From assembly GCF_000025325.1 (NCBI RefSeq), contig NC_013743.1, positions 992,001-1,056,000 of the forward strand: a stretch of DNA of 64,000 nt. Direction: 5' to 3'. Origin of the DNA: Haloterrigena turkmenica DSM 5511 (GTDB lineage Archaea > Halobacteriota > Halobacteria > Halobacteriales > Natrialbaceae). The stretch's first letter is position 1. Each line of letters opens with the position of its first letter. Position numbers and translations under genes: made by a program. The notes beneath the pieces are model-generated. The model had not been told where the DNA came from and made no database searches. It worked only from the letters and a program-made list of their open reading frames with translations. This document shows positions 29,475-36,120 of this stretch, piece after piece.

Positions 29475-30347
29475 TCAGAAGTCGTCGACGTCACGCCCGC
29501 CCCGCGGGGTGACGAGGTACGTTCGGTCGTCGTTGCTCCAGGTCTCGGTCTCGTGGTTGCCGATGATCAGCGAGGTGCCCATCCCGGAGACCTTGTCGTC
29601 GTGGTCGGCGGCCTCGCCGAGGGTCGTGATGAACTGGCTCTCGCCGTTCCGGCCGGCGTCGGCGCGGCCCGCGTCGTTGACGATGGCCACGCGGGCGTCG
29701 TCGGTGCGCTCCTCGCGGACGATCTCGACCGCCTTCTCGTAGTTTCGCCAGCAGTTGTAGAGGACAATCACGAAGTCGCTGATTGCCGCGGCGCGCAGTT
29801 TCTCCTCGATTTCGTCCCAGCCGCGCCACTTGTCCGACAGCGAGATCGTACAGAAGTCGTTGCACAGCGGCGCGCCGACGTTGGCCGCGCCGCCCAGCGC
29901 CGCCGTCATGCCGGGCACGATCTCGATCGGGACGTCCGTGGCGTCCTCCTCGTCGGCCATTTTGAAGATCAGGTCGGACTTGCCGTAGACCGACGGGTCG
30001 CCGCCGGAGACGTGGGCGACGTCCTTCCCCTCGCGGACGTAGTCGAACGCCGCGCGGGCGAGTTCGATCTGGCGTCCCATCGTCGAGCGGACGATCTCCT
30101 GCTCGAAGCCGTCCTCGCGGGTCGCGATGCCGTCCTCGTCCGTTCGCTCCTCCGAGGGGATCGTGCCGTCGTCGCGCAGGAACTCCTGGTAGAGGCTCGA
30201 GGCGATGACGACCTCCGAGGACTCGATGACCTCCTTGGCCCGCTTGGTCATGTGGTCGGGCAGGCCGGGGCCGATGCCGACGACGTAGAGGGTGCCGTGG
30301 TCGTCGGGGGTGCCGTCGCCGCTGGTAGCTGCGTCCTCGACGCTCAT
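29475..30347 (-). CDS. cbiH: Precorrin-3B C17-methyltransferase family protein (CbiH2)
   Basis: A 290-residue tetrapyrrole methylase: 'GTLYVVGIGPGLPDHMTKRA', 'DVAHVSGGDPSVYGKSDLIF', 'EIVPGMTAALGGAANVGAPL', 'FVIVLYNCWRNYEKAVEIVR' and 'YLVTPRGGRDVDDF'. The closing 'VTPRGG' and 'LYN.W' mark it as CbiH/CobJ-like. It overlaps the cbiG gene by 4 nt and is followed 20 nt later by cbiH1. As one C17 methylase is enough, one of the two copies may do another step; the C1 methylation normally done by CbiD or CobF has no other obvious owner in this window (inference). Confidence 0.9.
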   Translation of the reverse strand: MSVEDAATSGDGTPDDHGTLYVVGIGPGLPDHMTKRAKEVIESSEVVIASSLYQEFLRDDGTIPSEERTDEDGIATREDGFEQEIVRSTMGRQIELARAAFDYVREGKDVAHVSGGDPSVYGKSDLIFKMADEEDATDVPIEIVPGMTAALGGAANVGAPLCNDFCTISLSDKWRGWDEIEEKLRAAAISDFVIVLYNCWRNYEKAVEIVREERTDDARVAIVNDAGRADAGRNGESQFITTLGEAADHDDKVSGMGTSLIIGNHETETWSNDDRTYLVTPRGGRDVDDF

Positions 30348-31339
30348 CGGCCGATCGCCACCGTGACCTCGTTCTCGTAGCTGATCTTCTCGAGAATCAG
30401 TTCCTGTTCAGCCCCGCCGGCGATCGCCGAGGCTTCGGAGACGCCGGGCCAGCCGATCAGCTCCTTGGACTTCGAGGGCGTCGGCCCCTCGTGGTCGAGC
30501 AGCGTCTCCTTGTCGAAGGCGACGACACCCAGATCGAGTTCCTGCGCGGCCTCGAGCAGTCCCTCCTCGTCTTCCTTTCGCGTCGCGGTGCCGACGAACT
30601 CGACGTCCTCGAGTTCGTAGTCCGTTCGCTCGAGGGCTTCCTCCCAGGCCTCGAGGAACGCCTCCTTGTCGGCGCCGGAGACGCTGCCGGTGCCGAGGAC
30701 GACCCCCTCGTCTTTGTTCCGCTTGAGAACCGTCACGTCGTCGCCGACGAGGACGGCCTTCGGCCCCTCGAGTCGCTCGACGGGGCCGAGGTTATCGTCG
30801 AGCACGGCGAGGTTCGTCTTGACCGTCGAGTCGCCGTTGACGACGTGGGTGTCCATCGCCTTCGCGCGCGACTCGACGCCCTGCTTGCCAGCGGCCTCGC
30901 TGGCGGTGGTCATCGCCGGCACGGCGCCCATCGTCGCCAAGTCCTGTGCGACCTGATTCGCGCCGTGGTGGCCGCCGGTGATCGGGATGGCCCAAGTGAG
31001 TTCCTCGTCGACCACGCAGATCGCGGGGTCGTCCCACTTGTCGTCGAGCAGGTGGGCCGTCTTCCGCATCGCGATGCCCGAGGCCATCAGCCCGATGAAG
31101 CAGTCGTATTCGCCCCAGTGTTCCTCGAAGACGTCGCCGTGGTACTCGATGATGTCGATCGCCTCGTAGCGATCGCCGATCTCGGCTTTGATCTCCTCGG
31201 CGGTATCCATCTTCCGTCCGAAGGAGATGATCGCGATCTCCTCGGCTACTTCGCCGTCCGAGTCCGGCGTCGAACAGTGGCCGCCGGAATCCGTACTCGA
31301 GTCGTCTGTGCCGTCCGTGTTCTCCGTTTCTGAGCTCAT
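30344..31339 (-). CDS. cbiG: Cobalt-precorrin 5A hydrolase CbiG
   Basis: A 331-residue CbiG. N-terminal domain: 'EEIAIISFGRKMDTAEEIKA' and 'YDCFIGLMASGIAMRKTAHL'; central: 'CVVDEELTWAIPITGGHHGA' (the GGHHGAN motif); C-terminal domain: 'VVLGTGSVSGADKEAFLEAW', 'VGTATRKEDEEGLLEAAQEL' and 'GWPGVSEASAIAGGAEQELI'. CbiG opens the delta-lactone of cobalt-precorrin 5A and releases acetaldehyde. A strong Shine-Dalgarno (GGAGG, 31347-31351) lies 7 nt before the ATG. The 5' gap of 225 nt to cbiF contains a long inverted repeat, so this gene may have separate expression control. Its stop overlaps cbiH2. Confidence 0.92.
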   Translation of the reverse strand: MSSETENTDGTDDSSTDSGGHCSTPDSDGEVAEEIAIISFGRKMDTAEEIKAEIGDRYEAIDIIEYHGDVFEEHWGEYDCFIGLMASGIAMRKTAHLLDDKWDDPAICVVDEELTWAIPITGGHHGANQVAQDLATMGAVPAMTTASEAAGKQGVESRAKAMDTHVVNGDSTVKTNLAVLDDNLGPVERLEGPKAVLVGDDVTVLKRNKDEGVVLGTGSVSGADKEAFLEAWEEALERTDYELEDVEFVGTATRKEDEEGLLEAAQELDLGVVAFDKETLLDHEGPTPSKSKELIGWPGVSEASAIAGGAEQELILEKISYENEVTVAIGR

Positions 31340-31346
31340 GCTGAAA

Positions 31347-31351
31347 CCTCC
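31347..31351 (-). promoter_or_regulatory. Shine-Dalgarno of cbiG
   Basis: GGAGG on the minus strand, 7 nt before the ATG at 31339. It is notable here because most genes of the window look leaderless or are translationally coupled. Confidence 0.7.
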
Positions 31352-31409
31352 ATCCTAATCGTAGCGAAATCGTCCTGTCCGCGTGCTATCGACCCGTTCA
31401 GACCACCGC

Positions 31410-31556
31410 GGGGGTGGGACTGAAAGGGGCCAGCCCGCTCGAGGAAGGCGGACGACGTAAGCACCGCAGGGAGGGAGCGCTGCGACCGACCGAGGAGCAC
31501 AGCGAGTCCTCCGACTCGAGCGGGCTGGGGGCTTTCGCCGCGTTTGCGGTCCCTCC
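31410..31556. repeat. Long imperfect inverted-repeat element between cbiF and cbiG
   Basis: Arms of 22 bp at 31422-31443 and 31515-31536, with 13 perfect inner base pairs (CAGCCCGCTCGAG / CTCGAGCGGGCTG), enclose about 70 nt that hold smaller stems. The flanks read 'GGTGGGACTGAAAGGGG' and 'GGGGGCTTTCGCCGCG'. From memory, sequences with this 'GGGACTGAAAGGGG ... GGGGGCTTTCG' frame recur in many haloarchaeal genomes. It may be a dispersed non-autonomous element, a structured RNA or an mRNA-processing site. Confidence 0.7.
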
Positions 31557-31564
31557 ACTGGGCC

Positions 31565-32464
31565 TCAGTCATCGCTCGCCTCCGACTCGCTCGCACTCTC
31601 CGAAGACGAGCCTCGATTGGCCCAGTCGCCGTAGAGGAACGAGCGCTCGTAGCCCGCGCCGGTCACGGCGTCGCCGATGACGACCATCGCTGAAGCCCGA
31701 TAGCCGGCCTCCTCGACCTTGTCGGCGATATCGTCGACCGTGCCGATGATCACGTCCTCGTCCGGCCACGAGGCGTGGTAGATCACCGCGACCGGCGTCT
31801 CGGGATCGTGATCGTCCTCGAGCAGCCGATCCATCGTGTCCCGAACCGCGTGGGTTCCGAGGTAGATACAGGTCGTCACGTCGCCCATCTCCACGAAATC
31901 GGTGATGTGGTCCTCCTCCGGGCTCAGGGTCTTCCCCTGGGGCCGGGTGAAGGCGACGTGGTTCGACACTTCGTTCAACGTCAACTGCGTCCGCAGCGTC
32001 GCGCTCGCGGCGAAGGCCGACGTGACGCCCGGCACGAAGTAGGTCGGGACGCCCTCGTGTTCCAGCGCGTCCATCTGTTCGAGCGCCGCGCCGTAGATGG
32101 CGGGGTCGCCGCTGTGGAGCCGGACCACGTTGTCGCCGTACTCGTAGGCGTCCCGCATCAGCGGGATCAGTTCCTCGAGGTCCTTGCCGACCGAATTCAC
32201 CAACTCCGCGTGGCCGCAGTACTCGTCGAGGAGTTCGCTGTTGACAAGCGAGCCCGCGTGGACCACGAGGTCGGCGTCCTCGAGCAGTTCCTTGCCCGCG
32301 ACGGTCAGCAGTCGCGGGTTGCCGGGGCCGGCCCCAACGAAGGGGATCCCTTCCTGTTCGTCGCCGGCGCTGTGCTCGAAGATCCGGTCGTCGAGTTCCT
32401 CACGGCGGCGTTCGCCCTGAGAGTCGATCGCGTCCTGCGGGTCGTTCTGCGTGTCCTCAGTCAT
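31565..32464 (-). CDS. cbiF: Cobalt-precorrin-4 C11-methyltransferase CbiF
   Basis: A 299-residue tetrapyrrole methylase: 'GIPFVGAGPGNPRLLTVAGK', 'DADLVVHAGSLVNSELLDEY', 'NVVRLHSGDPAIYGAALEQM', 'YFVPGVTSAFAASATLRTQL', 'VAFTRPQGKTLSPEEDHITD' and 'VIYHASWPDEDVIIGTVDDI'. The 'AGSLV', 'LHSGDP' and 'RTQLTLNEVSN' stretches are diagnostic for CbiF/CobM. It uses SAM to methylate C11. The N-terminal 35 residues and C-terminal Ser/Glu tail are acidic haloarchaeal extensions. Its start overlaps the cbiL stop by 4 nt. Confidence 0.93.
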   Translation of the reverse strand: MTEDTQNDPQDAIDSQGERRREELDDRIFEHSAGDEQEGIPFVGAGPGNPRLLTVAGKELLEDADLVVHAGSLVNSELLDEYCGHAELVNSVGKDLEELIPLMRDAYEYGDNVVRLHSGDPAIYGAALEQMDALEHEGVPTYFVPGVTSAFAASATLRTQLTLNEVSNHVAFTRPQGKTLSPEEDHITDFVEMGDVTTCIYLGTHAVRDTMDRLLEDDHDPETPVAVIYHASWPDEDVIIGTVDDIADKVEEAGYRASAMVVIGDAVTGAGYERSFLYGDWANRGSSSESASESEASDD

Positions 32465-33291
32465 CGGTGGCCTCCACAGTCGCCGCCCTCACAGCCCTCG
32501 GCGTGCTCGAGGGCGACTACTTCCCCGCCGTCCGCGACGGGTTCGCCGCTCGTCGCAGAGTCGTCGTCGCCCTCGCTGGCGTCCGTTCCATCGCTTTCGT
32601 CCCCGTCCTCGAGGAACGCTGCCGTCGCCTGCTCGACCTCGAGGTCTTCCTTTTCGGCGTAGGCGAGGGTGTAGTAGTCGCGCTCGTCGATCTCCTCGGG
32701 GTCGTCCGTCACCAGCGTCTCGCCCTGCTCCATGAACAGCCGGCGGCCGTAGGTCACGTCGTAGCCGGCCTCGAGGAGTCCCTCGTGGGTCGCCGGCGCG
32801 TCGGTGACCTTGAACAGGATCATCCGATCCGGGCCCGTCGGGCTCGCGCCGGACGCGGCCTCGCGCAGCGAGAGCCCGGCGCCGGCCTCGATCTCGACGC
32901 CCATCGCGGTCGCGAACGCGGTCACGGCGCTGACGCCGGGGACGATCTCGAGGTCCACATCCGGATGAAAGGCGTCGATCGTCCGGCGCAGGTGGCCGAA
33001 CGTCGAGTAGACGTTCGGATCGCCCAGTGTCACGAAGGCGACGTCGCCGTCACGGGCGTTGGGCGCGATCTCCGCTGCAGCCTCCTTCCATGCGGCCCGC
33101 AGTTTCTCCTCGTCTTTCGTCATCGGGAAGTCCAAATCCCCGATCTTCGACTCGTCGACGTGCTCGAGGGCAACGGTTCGAGACAAGCGGCCCGGCGAGT
33201 AGACGACGTCGCACTCCTCGAGAACAGCCTTCCCGCGGACGGTTACGAGGTCGGCCTCGCCGGGACCGAGTCCGACGCCGTAGAGCGTCAT
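32461..33291 (-). CDS. cbiL: Precorrin-2 C20-methyltransferase CbiL
   Basis: A 276-residue methylase: 'MTLYGVGLGPGEADLVTVRG', 'DVVYSPGRLSRTVALEHVDE', 'DVAFVTLGDPNVYSTFGHLR', 'EIVPGVSAVTAFATAMGVEI' and 'MEQGETLVTDDPEEIDERDY'. 'YSPGR.S' and 'TLGDPNVYSTF' mark the C20 methylase of the corrin pathway. After residue 225 an acidic tail ends in 'EHAEGCEGGDCGGHR', a Cys/His cluster that could bind metal. It overlaps both neighbours (cbiT and cbiF) by 4 nt, so translation is coupled. Confidence 0.93.
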   Translation of the reverse strand: MTLYGVGLGPGEADLVTVRGKAVLEECDVVYSPGRLSRTVALEHVDESKIGDLDFPMTKDEEKLRAAWKEAAAEIAPNARDGDVAFVTLGDPNVYSTFGHLRRTIDAFHPDVDLEIVPGVSAVTAFATAMGVEIEAGAGLSLREAASGASPTGPDRMILFKVTDAPATHEGLLEAGYDVTYGRRLFMEQGETLVTDDPEEIDERDYYTLAYAEKEDLEVEQATAAFLEDGDESDGTDASEGDDDSATSGEPVADGGEVVALEHAEGCEGGDCGGHR

Positions 33292-33983
33292 TGGCGGTTC
33301 CCCCCGCTTTTCAAATCGCCGCGGGCGATTCGACCTACGTCGGAGCGACGCTCCGACGAGGATCGCCTCGTTTCACTCGGCTCACCACCGTCCGCAGCGA
33401 CCTTCTTCCCGTCGTCTCCGTCCTCGCTCGAGTCCGGCGTCGCGCTCCCGACCAGCATGTACACCGGGTTGTCCGAGTTGAAACTCGTCGCGCCGGCGAG
33501 TTCGTAGCCGTGACTCACCTGGAACTGGACGACCTCCTCGAGAATATCCCGGTCGCGGAAGGCCGCAGTCGCCTCTCCGGCGACCTCGAGTCGCGAGACG
33601 TTCATCACGATGCGGTCGACACCGGTCTCGACGGCGTGGTCGAGGACGGCCTCGAAGTTCCGGCTCCCGCCCAGGAAGAGCGCGTCGGCGTCGTCGGGCA
33701 GCCCCTCGGGCGCTTCCGCGTTGCGCAGCTCGACGTCGGCGCGGACCGACTCCGCGTTCGCGGCGAGGTTCTTCTCGGTCGTCTCGAGCCGGTCGGCCTT
33801 CCGCTCGACGGCGGTCACGCGTCCGGCCCGCTGTGCGGCTTCGATGGTGACGGCCCCCGTACAGGAGCCGACCTCCGCGAAGTGGTCGTCCGCCTCGAGC
33901 GCGAGCTTCGAGGCGACGACGGCGCGGACCTCGGACTTCGTCGGTCCGGCCTTCGCGTCGTGTGGAAGCGCGATGGGTGGCAT
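33288..33983 (-). CDS. cbiT: Cobalt-precorrin-6B C15-methyltransferase (decarboxylating) CbiT
   Basis: A 231-residue class I methyltransferase: 'MPPIALPHDAKAGPTKSEVR', the SAM-binding motif 'HFAEVGSCTGAVTIEAAQRA', 'VTAVERKADRLETTEKNLAA' and 'DADALFLGGSRNFEAVLDHA'. 'GGS' and 'PTKSEVRA' are CbiT features. It methylates C15 and decarboxylates the C12 acetate side chain. It is the first gene of the long cobalamin operon. The ATG at 33981-33983 is chosen over one 4 codons earlier because it begins the conserved 'MPPIALPHD'. The C terminus has an Arg/Ser-rich haloarchaeal extension. Confidence 0.92.
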   Translation of the reverse strand: MPPIALPHDAKAGPTKSEVRAVVASKLALEADDHFAEVGSCTGAVTIEAAQRAGRVTAVERKADRLETTEKNLAANAESVRADVELRNAEAPEGLPDDADALFLGGSRNFEAVLDHAVETGVDRIVMNVSRLEVAGEATAAFRDRDILEEVVQFQVSHGYELAGATSFNSDNPVYMLVGSATPDSSEDGDDGKKVAADGGEPSETRRSSSERRSDVGRIARGDLKSGGNRQ

Positions 33984-34010
33984 CACCCGTGGCAACAGCA
34001 GCCGCCCCTA

Positions 34011-34033
34011 AAACAATTTTGTTTGGTATAAGG
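34011..34033 (-). promoter_or_regulatory. Promoter and palindromic operator candidate of the cobalamin operon
   Basis: A TATA-like CCTTATACC (34025-34033) directly abuts a perfect palindrome AAACAA-TT-TTGTTT (34011-34024). The palindrome sits between the TATA box and the expected start site near 34003. A dimeric repressor bound there would block initiation. This would be the control point for the cbiT-to-propeller operon. Confidence 0.5.
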
Positions 34034-34055
34034 CAAGTTCGCTTGCTCACCTGCG

Positions 34056-34155
34056 CTTGGAGTAGTCCAAGAGAGGTTGTCTAACGGCGCGAGACCGCCG
34101 ACTCGAGCACGCGTGAAACCGGGCGAAGACGCGCCGTCGCGGGTTCGAATCGAAA
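34056..34155 (+). pseudogene. Possible degenerate tRNA-Leu/Ser-like sequence
   Basis: From 34056 the plus strand looks like an acceptor 5' half, then TA-GTCCAAG, a D-loop, an anticodon-like stem (CGAG...CTCG), a long variable region and 'GCGGGTTCGAAT', the standard T-stem/loop sequence. The 3' T-stem and acceptor strand do not follow ('CGAAAATCG' instead). It could be a broken tRNA gene or a chance resemblance. Confidence 0.25.
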
Positions 34156-34172
34156 ATCGATGGGGTACCGCG

Positions 34173-34955
34173 CTACCACTCCATTCCGCCGTTGATCCCG
34201 ATGACTTGGCCAGTCATGTACTCCGCGTAGTCGCTGGTGAGGAACCGAATCATGCCGACGATGTCCTCGGTCGTGGCGAACCGTCCCAGCGGGATGTCCT
34301 CGCGGATCTTCTCCTGGACGCGCTCGGGGACCTTCTCGAGCATGTCCGTCCTGGTGAAGCCGGGAGCGACGCAGTTGGCCGTCGAGCCGTGGCTGGCCAA
34401 CTCGAGGGCGAGCGTCCGAGTGAAGGCGAACAGGCCGCCCTTCGAGGTCGCGTAGTTGGCCTGCCCGTAGTTGCCCTGCTGGCCGACGACGCTCGAGATG
34501 TTGATGAGCCGACCGTGGTTGGACGCCTTGATGTCCTCGTAGAACGCCTTCGTGCAGTTGAACGTCCCGGTTAAGTTGACGTCGATGACCTGCCGCCAGT
34601 CCTCGTAGGTCATGTCCTCGAACTTCCGATCGATCGTGATCCCCGCGTTGTTGACGAGGACGTCGATCTCGCCGAGCTCCTCGCGTACCTCCACGGCCAT
34701 TCGCTCGACCTGCGTCGGGTCGGAGATGTCGGCTTGTACCGGGACGGCCGTCTCGCCGTTCTCTTCGATCGTGCTCGTGACCTCGAGGGCGCGGTCCTCG
34801 GCCGAGCGATAGTTGACGGCAACGTCGGCGCCGGCGCGGGCGAGTTCGAACGCGATGTCGCGGCCGATCCCGCGGGACGATCCGGTGACGAGGCAGGTGC
34901 GGTCGGTCAGCGGTCTTCGCTCCAGCGGCTCGAGTCGGTGGACGGTTTCGGACAT
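34173..34955 (-). CDS. phaB: Acetoacetyl-CoA / 3-oxoacyl reductase (SDR family, PhaB/FabG-like)
   Basis: A 260-residue short-chain dehydrogenase: NADP(H)-binding 'CLVTGSSRGIGRDIAFELAR', 'VLVNNAGITIDRKFEDMTYE' (NNAG motif), catalytic Ser in 'GRLINISSVVGQQGNYGQAN' and the YxxxK pair in 'NYATSKGGLFAFTRTLALE', then 'NCVAPGFTRTDML'. The 'GQQGNYGQANYATSKGG' signature is typical of PhaB acetoacetyl-CoA reductases, which supply (R)-3-hydroxybutyryl-CoA for polyhydroxyalkanoate, and of FabG. Haloarchaea lack bacterial fatty acid synthesis, which favours the PHA role. No PHA synthase is in the window. It has its own promoter (AT-rich 34990-35006) and is monocistronic. Confidence 0.85.
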   Translation of the reverse strand: MSETVHRLEPLERRPLTDRTCLVTGSSRGIGRDIAFELARAGADVAVNYRSAEDRALEVTSTIEENGETAVPVQADISDPTQVERMAVEVREELGEIDVLVNNAGITIDRKFEDMTYEDWRQVIDVNLTGTFNCTKAFYEDIKASNHGRLINISSVVGQQGNYGQANYATSKGGLFAFTRTLALELASHGSTANCVAPGFTRTDMLEKVPERVQEKIREDIPLGRFATTEDIVGMIRFLTSDYAEYMTGQVIGINGGMEW

Positions 34956-35078
34956 ACGATCGATGCTACGCCCGCATTCGTGTTAACTATTTGACTATAT
35001 ATCAGTAGCTGTGACTACCACTCCACGATTCCATTCCAATCCGAACGGACGGACTCGAGTCGTCTCGACGTCTCCGAC

Positions 35079-35999
35079 TCACTCCGCCTCGACCGAGACG
35101 TCGAACTTGCTGTGCCACCGGTAACGCCGCCCGCCCCAGACGAACGTCCGTCGGACGAGGCCGTACGCGAGCAGCGGAATCGCCGCCAGCGCGACCGGAT
35201 ACGCCGCGAGGAACGTCCATCGACGAACGCCGAACGCGGCGTAAACGCCGGCCATCGCGGCCGTCAGTAGCACCAGCGCGGGGAGCGGAAACAGCACGCA
35301 GCCGGCGGTGAGTACCGTTCCGAGGACGAACTGGCCGACGATAGCGGTCGGTTCGTGGTGACGGACGATCTTCGTGAATCGGACCTGGTTCTCGAGCGTC
35401 TCGCGGACCGAGCCACCGATCTCGACGCGGCGCGTCCGCCCGACGCTCGTGATATCGGCGTACTCCATGAGGAGGCCGTCGTCGCTCACCGTCCGCCGGA
35501 GGTCCGAGAGGAAGGCCGCCTCGTCGATGTCGTCGCGTTCGAAGACGAGCGACCCGCCCCAGGGAACGCCCCCTTGAGAGACGGCGAGCGTTCCGCTGAG
35601 AACGTGGGTCGGCTCGAGGAGTCGGGCGAGCGGATCCCGGCCGACGAAGACCGGGACTTCCGTGGTCGGTCCGTACCGTTCGTAGTCGCGGCGCAGTCCG
35701 TCTAGCCAGTCGGGCGGATGGTGATAGTCGTCGTCGGACCAGACGAGGCGATCACACTCGGCCGCGTCCATTCCGGCCGCGATCGCGTTCGCCTTCCCGG
35801 AACAGCCCTCGGGTTCGCCCGCGACCACCAGCCTGACGTCGTCCGGGCGGTCGTCGATTCGCTCGGCGACCGACTCGACCGCCCTGTCACAGACCACGAG
35901 GAGTTCGTCCCCCGGACGCAGTTGCGCGGCGATCTCTTCGCAGGCGTCGTTCCACCCCGTCGTGGGTAGAATGACGCTGACCGGCGTTGGCTCTACCAT
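35079..35999 (-). CDS. Membrane-associated family 2 glycosyltransferase
   Basis: A 306-residue protein. The N-terminal GT-A domain has 'TPVSVILPTTGWNDACEEIA', 'DELLVVCDRAVESVAERIDD', a nucleotide-sugar DxD-like 'RLVWSDDDYHHPPDWLDGLR' and 'GRDPLARLLEPTHVLSGTLA'. The C-terminal third has two to three membrane helices: 'GQFVLGTVLTAGCVLFPLPA', 'LVLLTAAMAGVYAAFGV' and 'FLAAYPVALAAIPLLAYGLV'. It resembles ceramide-glucosyltransferase-like GT2 enzymes that glycosylate lipids. A TATA element at 36019-36030 lies about 25 nt before the ATG at 35997-35999. No operon partner; the substrate is unknown. Confidence 0.83.
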   Translation of the reverse strand: MVEPTPVSVILPTTGWNDACEEIAAQLRPGDELLVVCDRAVESVAERIDDRPDDVRLVVAGEPEGCSGKANAIAAGMDAAECDRLVWSDDDYHHPPDWLDGLRRDYERYGPTTEVPVFVGRDPLARLLEPTHVLSGTLAVSQGGVPWGGSLVFERDDIDEAAFLSDLRRTVSDDGLLMEYADITSVGRTRRVEIGGSVRETLENQVRFTKIVRHHEPTAIVGQFVLGTVLTAGCVLFPLPALVLLTAAMAGVYAAFGVRRWTFLAAYPVALAAIPLLAYGLVRRTFVWGGRRYRWHSKFDVSVEAE

Positions 36000-36018
36000 G
36001 TACTCCCTATCGACCACC

Positions 36019-36030
36019 TTATAATTAAAT
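36019..36030 (-). promoter_or_regulatory. TATA element of the glycosyltransferase gene
   Basis: The minus strand reads ATTTAATTATAA about 20-31 nt before the ATG at 35999, a near-consensus archaeal TATA box for a leaderless mRNA. Confidence 0.6.
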
Positions 36031-36120
36031 GACAGGTGATCGGAGCGGAGTCAGCTATCAACTCACGATTAGCGGCGCGTCGGTCGAGACTATCGAATCG
36101 GTCGAACGCGATCGCCGCGG

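Noticed and set aside
31336-31596. A minus-strand frame of 86 codons across the stem-loop element
   Set aside because: It spans an inverted repeat and overlaps the cbiF end and the cbiG start; the translation is Arg/Ser-rich without bias.
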